From assembly GCF_047607725.1 (NCBI RefSeq), contig NZ_JBLKSS010000183.1:1-7630 (forward strand): a DNA stretch of 7,630 bases, read 5' to 3'. Source of the DNA: JBLKSS01 sp047607725. GTDB taxonomy: Bacteria; Pseudomonadota; Gammaproteobacteria; Enterobacterales; Enterobacteriaceae. Position 1 is the first letter of the stretch. Each line of letters starts with the position of its first letter. Positions 1-5,975 of the stretch are shown here, in pieces. The notes under the pieces are model-generated. The model was given only the letters and a program-made list of their open reading frames with translations. It ran no database searches and was not told where the DNA came from. The position numbers were made by a program, and so were the translations under genes.

Positions 1-52
1 CCAGCGGGAAATTGGGACGACGTCTTGAGGGTTTTGGTGGGGTTTGTTTCAT
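1..52 (-). CDS. N-terminus of a TnpA-like IS protein, truncated by the window edge
   Basis: The minus-strand ATG at 52-50 opens 17 codons reading MKQTPPKPSRRRPNFPL before the window ends. The run of basic residues followed by Arg-Pro-Asn-Phe resembles the start of IS66-family TnpA (OrfA) proteins, small helix-turn-helix proteins encoded first in the transposition operon and often beginning with a basic tail followed by an aromatic residue and an EFK-type motif. The EFK region would lie just outside the window. No clear Shine-Dalgarno sequence precedes the ATG. It could be intact or decayed; only the leftward neighbour sequence would tell. Confidence 0.45.
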   Translation of the reverse strand, partial: MKQTPPKPSRRRPNFPL

Positions 53-54
53 GA
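19..54. repeat. Left copy of a sequence repeated at both window edges
   Basis: Positions 19-54 and 7509-7542 share GACGTCTTGA, TTGGTGGG, TTTGTT and ATGA in the same order and orientation. About 28 of 36 alignment columns are identical. In this copy the sequence covers codons 1-11 of the TnpA-like reading frame on the minus strand. Confidence 0.65.
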
Positions 55-136
55 ATTGCGCCCATTAAAAAAATAATGGACATCATCTTTAATAACTTGA
101 TGGGGAATTAACAGACGGCGCTGGGCGTACGCTTAC

Positions 137-480
137 TCCCAGTTCGCTTTAACCGATACATCCGTATAGGACATACAAGGTGGGGTGTTCATTTAGTCTC
201 CTTACTTTGGGAATTAATAATTGCGCGCGCCAGAGGAGTATTGTTGAAAAAAAAGGGCGTAAGGCATTAACTCTTGAACGATAGCGCAGCGACAGAGAGA
301 ACGGTAGGGGGAGCGACGGGACGAAAACGATAGGGGAGGAGCGTCTTTGGCGGCGCCGGCGTTGAAATTCGCGCCATAGCGGGCGCGCCGGCGCTTTGCT
401 TCGGCACGCTTTCATGTCAAAGTGATTCGTCAGGCGGCGCGCGGTTATCGCCGCGCCGCCGCCCGCCCTTACAGGTGTAG
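137..480. other. Gene-poor stretch between the IS end and the acnB control region
   Basis: No convincing gene is seen. The only longer open frame (minus strand, 415-149) has an Arg/Ser/Leu-biased composition, no recognisable motif and no ribosome-binding site. The stretch holds GC-rich dyads: a perfect 9-bp stem (433-441 with 452-460, 10-nt loop), and GCGCCGGCG-type palindromes around 353-361 and 385-394. None has a T tract, so they are not good intrinsic terminators. In E. coli this side carries lpd and yacH; neither is recognisable here, so the IS insertion or a deletion appears to have changed the neighbourhood. Confidence 0.5.
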
Positions 481-487
481 CTAAAGC

Positions 488-501
488 CTTATCGTTTCAG
501 C
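488..501 (-). promoter_or_regulatory. Candidate Cra (FruR) operator upstream of acnB
   Basis: The minus strand reads GCTGAAACGATAAG, which matches the published Cra consensus RSTGAAWCSNTHHW at 13 of 14 positions. It lies about 30 bp upstream of the predicted acnB -35 box. E. coli acnB is reported to be regulated by FruR/Cra among others, so the site fits the gene. The match is seen in the sequence; Cra binding and the presence of Cra in this organism are inference. Confidence 0.55.
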
Positions 502-531
502 CAAATATCATGTTGCTTTTATGTAAACAAA

Positions 532-560
532 TTAACAAGACGGTTAAATACTGATAAACT
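532..560 (+). promoter_or_regulatory. Candidate acnB promoter (sigma70, extended -10)
   Basis: TTAACA (532-537) and TAAACT (555-560) are separated by 17 bp, and TGA directly before the -10 gives the extended TGn motif. The -35 matches TTGACA at five of six positions and the -10 matches TATAAT at four of six. Transcription would start near 567, leaving an untranslated leader of about 100 nt before the GTG of acnB. The surrounding 510-560 stretch is AT-rich against a GC-rich background, as expected for a promoter. Confidence 0.6.
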
Positions 561-654
561 GGCTCTTGCCCAGCCGGATAACAACGAACCTTTTCTAATT
601 AATGTATCGCCGGTAGGGAATGGAAAGCCAGGCACTACCTATGACAATGAAAGC

Positions 655-671
655 GAGGAGAACGTCGTGCT
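655..671 (+). promoter_or_regulatory. acnB ribosome-binding site with overlapping RyhB-pairing sequence
   Basis: GAGGAG (655-660) lies six bases before the GTG at 667 and fixes the start. GTCGTGCT (664-671), spanning the start codon, is complementary to AGCACGAC in the core of E. coli RyhB, and GCGAGG just upstream could pair with CCUCGC in the same sRNA. RyhB represses acnB in E. coli by pairing at the ribosome-binding site under iron limitation. Complementarity is seen against the remembered RyhB sequence; whether this genome encodes RyhB is unknown. Confidence 0.5.
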
Positions 672-3264
672 AGAAGATTATCGTAAGCACGTTGCCGAGC
701 GTGCTGCACAGGGCATTGTCCCTAAGCCTCTCGATGCCGTACAAATGGCGGCGCTGGTTGAGCTGCTGAAAACCCCGCCGGCGGGTGAAGAAGCGTATCT
801 GCTGGATCTGTTGACCAATCGGGTACCGCCGGGCGTGGACGAAGCGGCCTACGTCAAAGCAGGTTTCCTTGCGGCCGTTGCCAAAGGCGAGGCGTCTTCC
901 CCGCTAGTGACGGCGGAAAAAGCCATTGAGTTGCTGGGCACCATGCAGGGCGGCTACAACATTGCGCCGCTGGTGGACGCGCTGGACAATGAGGCACTGG
1001 CGCCTATCGCCGCCCGCGCGCTAAAATCCATGCTGCTGATGTTCGACAACTTTTATGATGTCGAAGAGAAAGCCAGGGCCGGTAATGCCCACGCGCAGGA
1101 TGTCATGACGTCCTGGGCCGAGGCGGAATGGTTCCTGTCCCGTCCGCCGCTGGCGGAAAAAATGACCGTTACCGAGTTCAAGGTCACCGGCGAAACCAAC
1201 ACCGATGATTTATCGCCGGCCCCCGACGCCTGGTCGCGGCCGGATATCCCGCTGCATGCGCTGGCGATGCTGAAAAACGCCCGTGATGGCATTATCCCCG
1301 ACCAGCCCGGCAACGTCGGCCCCATCCAGCAGATCGAGGCGCTGAACGGCAAAGGCTTCCCGTTAGCCTATGTCGGCGATGTGGTGGGTACCGGTTCCTC
1401 ACGCAAATCCGCCACCAACTCGGTGCTGTGGTTTATGGGTGACGACATTCCGTATGTGCCGAACAAACGCGGCGGCGGGGTGGTGCTGGGCAGCAAAATC
1501 GCGCCGATTTTCTTCAACACCATGGAAGATGCCGGCGCCCTGCCGATCGAAGTGAACGTGTCCGATTTGAACATGGGCGACGTCATTGATATCTACCCGT
1601 TCGCGGGGGAAATCCGTCATCACGAGACCGGCGCGCTGCTTGCCAGCTTTACGCTGAAAACGGATGTGCTGGTGGACGAAGTGCGCGCCGGCGGCCGTAT
1701 TCCGCTCATCATCGGCAGCGGTCTGACCGCGCGCGCGCGTGAATCGCTGGGTCTGCCGCCCAGCACCATCTTCCGCCACGCCCGCGATGTCGCCGCCAGC
1801 GACAAAGGATATACGCTGGCGCAGAAAATGGTCGGCCGCGCCTGCGGCGTGCCGGGGGTGCGTCCCGGCCAGTATTGCGAGCCGAAAATAACCTCGGTGG
1901 GGTCGCAGGACACGACCGGCCCCATGACGCGCGATGAGTTAAAAGATCTGGCGTGCCTGGGCTTCTCTGCCGACCTGGTGATGCAGTCATTCTGCCACAC
2001 CGCCGCCTATCCCAAGCCGGTGGATGTGCAGACCCACCACACGCTGCCGGACTTCATCATGAATCGCGGCGGCGTCTCCTTGCGTCCGGGCGACGGTATC
2101 ATCCACTCCTGGCTGAACCGTATGCTACTGCCCGATACCGTCGGCACCGGCGGCGATTCCCATACCCGTTTCCCGATTGGCATCTCGTTCTCGGCGGGTT
2201 CCGGGCTGGTGGCCTTCGCAGCCGCGACCGGGGTAATGCCGTTGGATATGCCTGAATCGGTGCTGGTTCGTTTCAAAGGCGCCATGCAGCCGGGCATTAC
2301 CCTGCGCGATCTGGTGCATGCGATCCCGTATTATGCCATCAAGCAAGGGCTGCTGACGGTGGAGAAAAAGGGCAAGAAAAACATTTTCTCCGGTCGCATC
2401 CTGGAAATCGAGGGCCTGCCGGAACTGAAAGTGGAACAGGCTTTTGAACTGGCGGACGCCTCGGCGGAACGCTCCGCCGCCGGTTGTACCATCAAGCTTG
2501 ACCAGGCGCCGATTACCGAATACCTGAATTCCAATATCGTGCTGCTGAAATGGATGATTTCGGAAGGTTACGGCGATCGCCGCACGCTGGAACGGCGTAT
2601 CAAAGGCATGGAAAGCTGGCTGGCGAATCCGTCTCTTCTGTCGGCGGATGCCGATGCCGAGTATGCGGCGGTGATTGAGATTGATCTGGCCGAAATCAGC
2701 GAACCGATCCTGTGCGCGCCGAACGATCCGGACGACGCCCGTCTGCTGTCTGACGTGGCCGGCAGCAAAATCGATGAAGTCTTTATCGGCTCCTGCATGA
2801 CCAATATCGGCCACTTCCGCGCCGCCGGTAAGCTGCTGGACAGCCACAAGGGCCAGCTGCCGACCCGCCTGTGGGTCGTGCCGCCAACCAAAATGGACGC
2901 CGCCCAGCTCACCGAAGAGGGCTACTATAGCGTCTTTGGCAAAAGCGGCGCGCGTATGGAAATCCCGGGTTGCTCGCTGTGCATGGGTAACCAGGCGCGG
3001 GTAACTGATGGCGCGACGGTCGTGTCCACCTCTACCCGTAACTTTCCGAACCGTTTAGGTAACGGCGCCGACGTCTATCTGGCCTCTGCGGAGCTGGCGG
3101 CGGTCACCTCGCTGCTGGGCCGTCTGCCGACGGTGGAGGAATATTTGCAGGCGATGGCGCTGGTGGATCAGACGGCGGTGGATACCTACCGTTATCTGAA
3201 TTTCGACCGCCTCAGCGAATATACCGATAAAGCCGATCAGGTCATTTTCCAAACCGCGGTCTGA
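667..3264 (+). CDS. acnB: Aconitate hydratase B (bifunctional aconitase / 2-methylisocitrate dehydratase)
   Basis: AcnB interconverts citrate and isocitrate via cis-aconitate in the TCA cycle and can dehydrate 2-methyl-cis-aconitate intermediates of propionate catabolism; it is cytoplasmic. At 865 residues it has the length of E. coli AcnB and is near-identical over long stretches. The N-terminal HEAT-like domain (about 1-160) is followed by the swivel domain with VGTGSSRKS (240-248), then the catalytic core with DSHT (497-500). The [4Fe-4S] ligands are Cys710 (GSCMTN), Cys769 and Cys772 (GCSLCMG). The GTG start is supported by GAGGAG six bases upstream and by alignment of MLEDYRKHVAERAA with E. 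coli. Nothing is broken. In E. coli the apo-protein binds its own mRNA and acts as an iron and oxidative-stress sensor. The gene is probably monocistronic, with its own promoter and terminator. Confidence 0.98.
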   Translation: MLEDYRKHVAERAAQGIVPKPLDAVQMAALVELLKTPPAGEEAYLLDLLTNRVPPGVDEAAYVKAGFLAAVAKGEASSPLVTAEKAIELLGTMQGGYNIAPLVDALDNEALAPIAARALKSMLLMFDNFYDVEEKARAGNAHAQDVMTSWAEAEWFLSRPPLAEKMTVTEFKVTGETNTDDLSPAPDAWSRPDIPLHALAMLKNARDGIIPDQPGNVGPIQQIEALNGKGFPLAYVGDVVGTGSSRKSATNSVLWFMGDDIPYVPNKRGGGVVLGSKIAPIFFNTMEDAGALPIEVNVSDLNMGDVIDIYPFAGEIRHHETGALLASFTLKTDVLVDEVRAGGRIPLIIGSGLTARARESLGLPPSTIFRHARDVAASDKGYTLAQKMVGRACGVPGVRPGQYCEPKITSVGSQDTTGPMTRDELKDLACLGFSADLVMQSFCHTAAYPKPVDVQTHHTLPDFIMNRGGVSLRPGDGIIHSWLNRMLLPDTVGTGGDSHTRFPIGISFSAGSGLVAFAAATGVMPLDMPESVLVRFKGAMQPGITLRDLVHAIPYYAIKQGLLTVEKKGKKNIFSGRILEIEGLPELKVEQAFELADASAERSAAGCTIKLDQAPITEYLNSNIVLLKWMISEGYGDRRTLERRIKGMESWLANPSLLSADADAEYAAVIEIDLAEISEPILCAPNDPDDARLLSDVAGSKIDEVFIGSCMTNIGHFRAAGKLLDSHKGQLPTRLWVVPPTKMDAAQLTEEGYYSVFGKSGARMEIPGCSLCMGNQARVTDGATVVSTSTRNFPNRLGNGADVYLASAELAAVTSLLGRLPTVEEYLQAMALVDQTAVDTYRYLNFDRLSEYTDKADQVIFQTAV

Positions 3265-3304
3265 TCCGCCCGCGTTCGGCGGCGCCCGCCCTGCAAGTCC
3301 ACTA

Positions 3305-3333
3305 CCGCCCGTCGCTGACGGGCGGTTTTTTTT
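3305..3333 (+). terminator. Intrinsic terminator of acnB
   Basis: A perfect 9-bp GC-rich stem, CCGCCCGTC (3305-3313) with GACGGGCGG (3317-3325), closes a GCT loop and is followed directly by eight T residues (3326-3333). It ends about 70 nt after the acnB stop. A smaller hairpin (CCGCC 3266-3270 with GGCGG 3278-3282) lies between stop codon and terminator in the 3' untranslated region, where apo-AcnB is known to bind a stem-loop in E. coli. Confidence 0.92.
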
Positions 3334-3397
3334 CGTGCGTACGGCGTGCGTACCGGGGTAACCGCAGGCACCGGCGGCGATAATCGTGACGCAGGCT

Positions 3398-3426
3398 TTG
3401 GCGGGCGCGGTAAAAACGCGTAAAAT
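3398..3426 (+). promoter_or_regulatory. Candidate yacL promoter
   Basis: TTGGCG (3398-3403) and TAAAAT (3421-3426) are separated by exactly 17 bp, downstream of the acnB terminator and 70 bp before the yacL ATG. The -10 matches TATAAT at five of six positions and the -35 matches TTGACA at three. It is the best sigma70-like pair in the acnB-yacL gap. No operator-like dyad is evident. Confidence 0.45.
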
Positions 3427-3495
3427 CCCATTATCTTCCACCACCATTTTCCAAAAAGATACGGCACAGCGCCCCTGACGGGGGGGACGGCAACG

Positions 3496-3862
3496 ATGGA
3501 CTACGAATTTTTACGCGACACCACCGGTCAGGTCATCGTCAAATTCTCCATGGGCCATGAAGGCCATCGGGCATTGGCTGAATGACGAAGTGAAGGGCGA
3601 TATGGCGCTGCTGGCGGACGTGGAGCGGCGTTTGCATAGCCTGTCCGGCTCCCTGGCGCAGTGGCAGCATATCGGCCATGAATATACCCTGCTCATTGAC
3701 GCCGAAGAGGTCATGGTGCGCGCCAACGGCATGTCAGTCGAGTTTGACGACCAGGAAGAGGGGCTCAGTTACTACGATGAAGAAAGCCTGTCGCTGTGCG
3801 GCAGCGACGATTTTCTGCTGATGCTGAAGCGGTATCGCCATTTTATTAATACCGGCGGATGA
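3496..3862 (+). pseudogene. yacL: YacL (UPF0231 family) gene broken by a one-base insertion
   Basis: The ATG at 3496 opens MDYEFLRDTTGQV, matching the start of E. coli YacL (about 120 residues, function unknown). After MGHE, around residue 22, the frame runs into a stop at 3583-3585. The rest of the protein continues in the +1 frame from about 3563 to the stop at 3860-3862, including GHWLNDEVK, GHEYTL, EEVMVRAN and YYDEESLSLCG, all typical of YacL. Removing one G from the pair at 3562-3563 (GAAGGCC to GAAGCC) restores a 121-codon gene, so this is a single-base insertion in an otherwise well-preserved gene. An internal ATG at 3557 opens the downstream frame, so a 101-residue product lacking the N-terminus is conceivable, but no good ribosome-binding site precedes it. 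The gene sits in its usual place between acnB and convergent speD. A sequencing error is the main alternative. Confidence 0.85.
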
Positions 3863-4178
3863 AGCGCGGGCCGTGGTTGCTCTCCTCTCACCTGACTCCC
3901 CCCAGCTTGCTTGACTTCCCCCCGGCTCGCCTAACTTCTCCGCCGCTTGCCAGACCTGCCCTCGGCTTGCCAGTCGCCCCCGGCGGGCGCGCCTTTGCAA
4001 TGGGCCTGGCGCCGTCATGAAGAGCGTGTACCGAAGCGCGCGGGCCTGGCCTAAGAGGCCAGCGTCGCCATAGCATACGCAGCTGGCCGCCTTTTTGGGG
4101 GCGAAAGGCCCGCCTTGTCGAGTTCCGCGCTCTGATTGCCTTGGACCGAGCGGCCAATGTTGCCGGCAAGGCCGGGAG
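3863..4178. other. Intergenic region between convergent yacL and speD
   Basis: No gene is seen. Besides the tandem repeat there are several short dyads: CTGGCCT/AGGCCAG (4046-4052 with 4056-4062), GGCCAG/CTGGCC (4057-4062 with 4083-4088, then TTTTT at 4092-4096), and CCGGC/GCCGG (4163-4167 with 4171-4175) just past the speD stop. Only the second has a T tract, and its loop is 20 nt, so it would be a weak terminator of rightward transcription. No good intrinsic terminator for the leftward speED transcript is visible. Confidence 0.5.
3891..3990 (+). repeat. Degenerate 20-bp tandem repeat, five units, C-rich and possibly a Rho-loading region
   Basis: Five consecutive 20-base units begin at 3891, 3911, 3931, 3951 and 3971 without indels. 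They follow the pattern cYgACttcCCCCcggCttgC; the first four end TTGC or TCGC, and the fifth is the most diverged. The unit is not a multiple of three and no protein frame runs through it. On the plus strand, positions 3881-3980 contain about 50 C and 17 G, the C-over-G bias of Rho utilisation sites, and lie directly downstream of yacL, which has no intrinsic terminator. The repeat is seen; the termination role is inference. Confidence 0.65.
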
Positions 4179-4973
4179 TTACATTACGGGCAGGTTGCGG
4201 CCGTAATAGATTTCCTGCATCTCTTTGTAAAGTAGATCGGTAATCGCTTTGAGCTCGTCCGCGCTGAGATCGTCCGGCCGGGCATTGAAAAGATAATGTT
4301 TCAGATCGAAATCTTTCAGCATCATCTTAGTGTGAAAAATATTCTCCTGATACACATTGACGTCCATCATGTGATACAGCGCTTTCATATCTTTAGACAT
4401 AAAATTCTGAATCGAGTTGATCTCATGGTCGATATAATGTTTTACCCCGTTGATATCGCGGGTAAAGCCGCGCACGCGGTAATCCATGGTGACAATATCC
4501 GACTCCAACTGATGGATCAGGTAATTAAGCGCTTTTAACGGGGAAATGACGCCGCAGGTCGATACTTCTATATCGGCGCGGAAGGTGCACAGGCCGCCCT
4601 CGGGATGGCTTTCCGGGTAGGTATGCACACAAATATGGCTTTTATCCAGATGCGCCACCACCGATTCCGGCAGCGGCCCGGGATGTTCGGACGTGTCGAT
4701 GCTGCCGGGGTCGACCGGCTCCTCACTAACCAGTATGGTCACGCTCGCGCCCTGCGGCTCGTAATCCTGGCGGGCAATGTTCAGGGTATTGGCGCCTATC
4801 ATGGAGCAGGTTTCGCTGAGAATTTCCGTCAGACGATTGGCGTTATATTGTTCGTCAATGTAGGCGATATAGCCGTCACGGTCGTCCGCCGTTTTGGCAT
4901 AACAAATATCGTAAATACAAAAACTCAGGCTCTTGGTCAGGTTATTAAAGCCGTGTAGTTTTAGCTTCTGCAA
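4179..4973 (-). CDS. speD: S-adenosylmethionine decarboxylase proenzyme
   Basis: SpeD decarboxylates S-adenosylmethionine to give the aminopropyl donor for spermidine synthesis. The 264-residue product matches E. coli SpeD in length and over almost its entire sequence, and belongs to the bacterial pyruvoyl-dependent class. Self-cleavage between Lys111 and Ser112 (HLDKSHICVHTYPESHP) would yield the beta chain and an alpha chain whose Ser112 becomes the pyruvoyl cofactor; the STCGVISPLKALNYL segment is also conserved. The start is an uncommon TTG at 4973-4971, supported by AAGGGGG (4989-4983) upstream and by alignment with the E. coli N-terminus. It follows speE by 28 nt and is surely co-transcribed with it. 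No defect is seen. Confidence 0.97.
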   Translation of the reverse strand: MQKLKLHGFNNLTKSLSFCIYDICYAKTADDRDGYIAYIDEQYNANRLTEILSETCSMIGANTLNIARQDYEPQGASVTILVSEEPVDPGSIDTSEHPGPLPESVVAHLDKSHICVHTYPESHPEGGLCTFRADIEVSTCGVISPLKALNYLIHQLESDIVTMDYRVRGFTRDINGVKHYIDHEINSIQNFMSKDMKALYHMMDVNVYQENIFHTKMMLKDFDLKHYLFNARPDDLSADELKAITDLLYKEMQEIYYGRNLPVM

Positions 4974-4982
4974 TTTGGTTCA

Positions 4983-4989
4983 CCCCCTT
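4983..4989 (-). promoter_or_regulatory. Ribosome-binding site deciding the TTG start of speD
   Basis: The minus strand reads AAGGGGG nine bases before TTG. No ATG or GTG in the speD frame lies near enough to give the conserved N-terminus KLKLHGFNNLTKS, so the TTG start is the best choice. A weak start behind a purine-rich site may set the SpeD-to-SpeE ratio. Confidence 0.7.
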
Positions 4990-5001
4990 ATAAATACCGT
5001 T

Positions 5002-5865
5002 TCAGCGGGAAGCTGATAAGACATTCAGCAAATATTGCGGCAGGGCGAAGCTGCCGTTATGGATCGCCGCGTTATAGTAGCGGCAGGTCAGTCCGGTCTT
5101 GTCGATACGCGCCGCCAGGGTCGCGGTGTCGAGCTGGCGTAGCGCCGGATTTTGACTGGCCCAGGCGAAGGTCATGATACCGCCGTAATAGGTCGGCACC
5201 GCTGCCTGATAAAAGCTGACGTCGCTAAAATAGTGACGGAGTTTCCGGTGGCTATTGACCGCTTCATCCTGCTGTAAAAAACACACGCCGTTCTGCGCGA
5301 CGAAAATGCCGTCTTGGTTAAGACAGCGCGCGCAGCCCTGATAGAAATCAGAGGTAAACAGGCTTTCTCCCGGCCCGATTGGGTCGGTGCAGTCGGAAAT
5401 GATGACATCGAATTTCTCGCTGCTTTGGGAAACAAAATCCACACCGTCGGCAATCACCAGCGTAAAACACGGGTCGTCAAACGCGCCCGCGTTGTGGCGC
5501 GGCAAATATTTTTTGCAGAAGGTCACCACGCCGGCATCGATCTCAACCATGGTTATTTGCTCTACGCCGGGATGACGGCTGACTTCACGCAGCATCCCGC
5601 CGTCGCCGCCGCCGATGATGAGCACTTTTTTGACGTTGCCATGGGCGATAAGCGGCACATGGGCCATCATCTCATGATAGATAAACTCATCGCGCTCGGT
5701 GGTCTGCACCACGCCGTCCAGCGCCATGACCCGGCCCAACGCGGCATTTTCAAATATCACCAAATCCTGCTGGCCGGTGGTTTCCCGGTACAGGACGTTA
5801 TCCACGGTAAAATATTGGCCGAAATGGTCGTGTAACGTTTCGTGCCAGGTTTCTTGGTTGGACAT
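5002..5865 (-). CDS. speE: Spermidine synthase (putrescine aminopropyltransferase)
   Basis: SpeE transfers the aminopropyl group of decarboxylated S-adenosylmethionine to putrescine, giving spermidine and methylthioadenosine; it is cytoplasmic. The 287-residue product is collinear with E. coli SpeE (288). The small N-terminal beta domain (about 1-55) precedes a Rossmann-like methyltransferase-type fold with IGGGDGG (84-90), MVEID (106-110) and SDCTDPIGP (157-165), containing the catalytic-site Asp158 and Asp161. QTTERDEFIYHEMM (54-67) lines the active site. The frame is open to 5940, but the ATG at 5865 is chosen because AAGGAG (5880-5875) sits nine bases upstream and the product then begins exactly where homologues do. 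It is first in the speE-speD operon, with its own candidate promoter downstream of yacC. Confidence 0.97.
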   Translation of the reverse strand: MSNQETWHETLHDHFGQYFTVDNVLYRETTGQQDLVIFENAALGRVMALDGVVQTTERDEFIYHEMMAHVPLIAHGNVKKVLIIGGGDGGMLREVSRHPGVEQITMVEIDAGVVTFCKKYLPRHNAGAFDDPCFTLVIADGVDFVSQSSEKFDVIISDCTDPIGPGESLFTSDFYQGCARCLNQDGIFVAQNGVCFLQQDEAVNSHRKLRHYFSDVSFYQAAVPTYYGGIMTFAWASQNPALRQLDTATLAARIDKTGLTCRYYNAAIHNGSFALPQYLLNVLSASR

Positions 5866-5874
5866 GTCTGGCTG

Positions 5875-5880
5875 CTCCTT
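5875..5880 (-). promoter_or_regulatory. speE ribosome-binding site
   Basis: The minus strand reads AAGGAG nine bases before the ATG at 5865. It is a near-ideal Shine-Dalgarno sequence and decides against the longer 312-codon reading of the frame. Confidence 0.85.
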
Positions 5881-5911
5881 GGCAAGTCCGCCATGAAAAA
5901 AACAGCGCAAT

Positions 5912-5940
5912 ATGATAGCTAACTCTGCTCGCGGTTGCAC
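5912..5940 (-). promoter_or_regulatory. Candidate speE promoter
   Basis: On the minus strand GTGCAA (5940-5935) and TATCAT (5917-5912) are separated by 17 bp. The -10 matches TATAAT at five of six positions; the -35 is weak (three of six). Transcription would start near 5905, about 40 nt before the speE ATG. The -35 coincides with one arm of a perfect inverted repeat (5935-5957), so control by a repressor or activator is plausible. Confidence 0.45.
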
Positions 5941-5957
5941 GGTTAAATTTCGTGCAA
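5935..5957. repeat. Perfect 7-9-7 inverted repeat upstream of speE (operator-like)
   Basis: TTGCACG (5935-5941) and CGTGCAA (5951-5957) are perfect complements around a 9-bp AT-rich spacer, gttaaattt. Arm length, AT-rich centre and overlap with the predicted -35 are typical of operators for dimeric DNA-binding proteins. No T tract follows, so a terminator for yacC is less likely. I do not recognise the regulator. Confidence 0.55.
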
Positions 5958-5975
5958 AGGGGCTTTGAGAGCGTA

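Larger units (their letters stand above)
1..136 (-). mobile_element. Left-edge insertion sequence end, probably IS66 family (partial)
   Basis: Read on the minus strand, this segment begins at 136 with GTAAGCGTACGCCC, which resembles IS66-family terminal inverted repeats (these typically start GTAA). An 84-nt leader follows and then an ATG at 52 opening a basic, Pro/Arg-rich protein that runs off the window. Short leader plus small basic first protein is the usual layout of the tnpA end of IS66-like elements. The other end lies outside the window, so the family, full length and the 8-bp target duplication (candidate tcccagtt, 137-144) cannot be verified here. What is seen is the terminal motif and the open frame; the family name is inference from recalled sequences. 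Confidence 0.55.

Noticed and set aside
149..415. Minus-strand 88-codon open frame upstream of acnB
   Set aside because: Biased Arg/Ser/Leu composition, no motif, no ribosome-binding site, lies across GC-rich palindromes.
433..460. GC-rich 9-bp hairpin as a terminator for an upstream gene
   Set aside because: There is no T tract on either strand and no gene reading into it is recognised.
522..536. ArcA-like box in the acnB promoter
   Set aside because: TAAACA and TTAACA half-sites are present but 8 bp apart instead of the usual 11, so the match is too weak to call.
2125..2847. Long minus-strand frame (240 codons) inside acnB
   Set aside because: It is antisense to a strongly conserved gene and its His/Arg/Gln-rich product matches nothing; an effect of GC-rich codon use.
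3335..3353. Direct repeat of GTGCGTAC at 11-bp period after the acnB terminator
   Set aside because: Only two 8-bp copies, easily due to chance, with no linked function.
5866..5940. 25-residue N-terminal extension of SpeE
   Set aside because: Homologues start at the ATG at 5865, which has an ideal AAGGAG; the extension would run through the predicted promoter.
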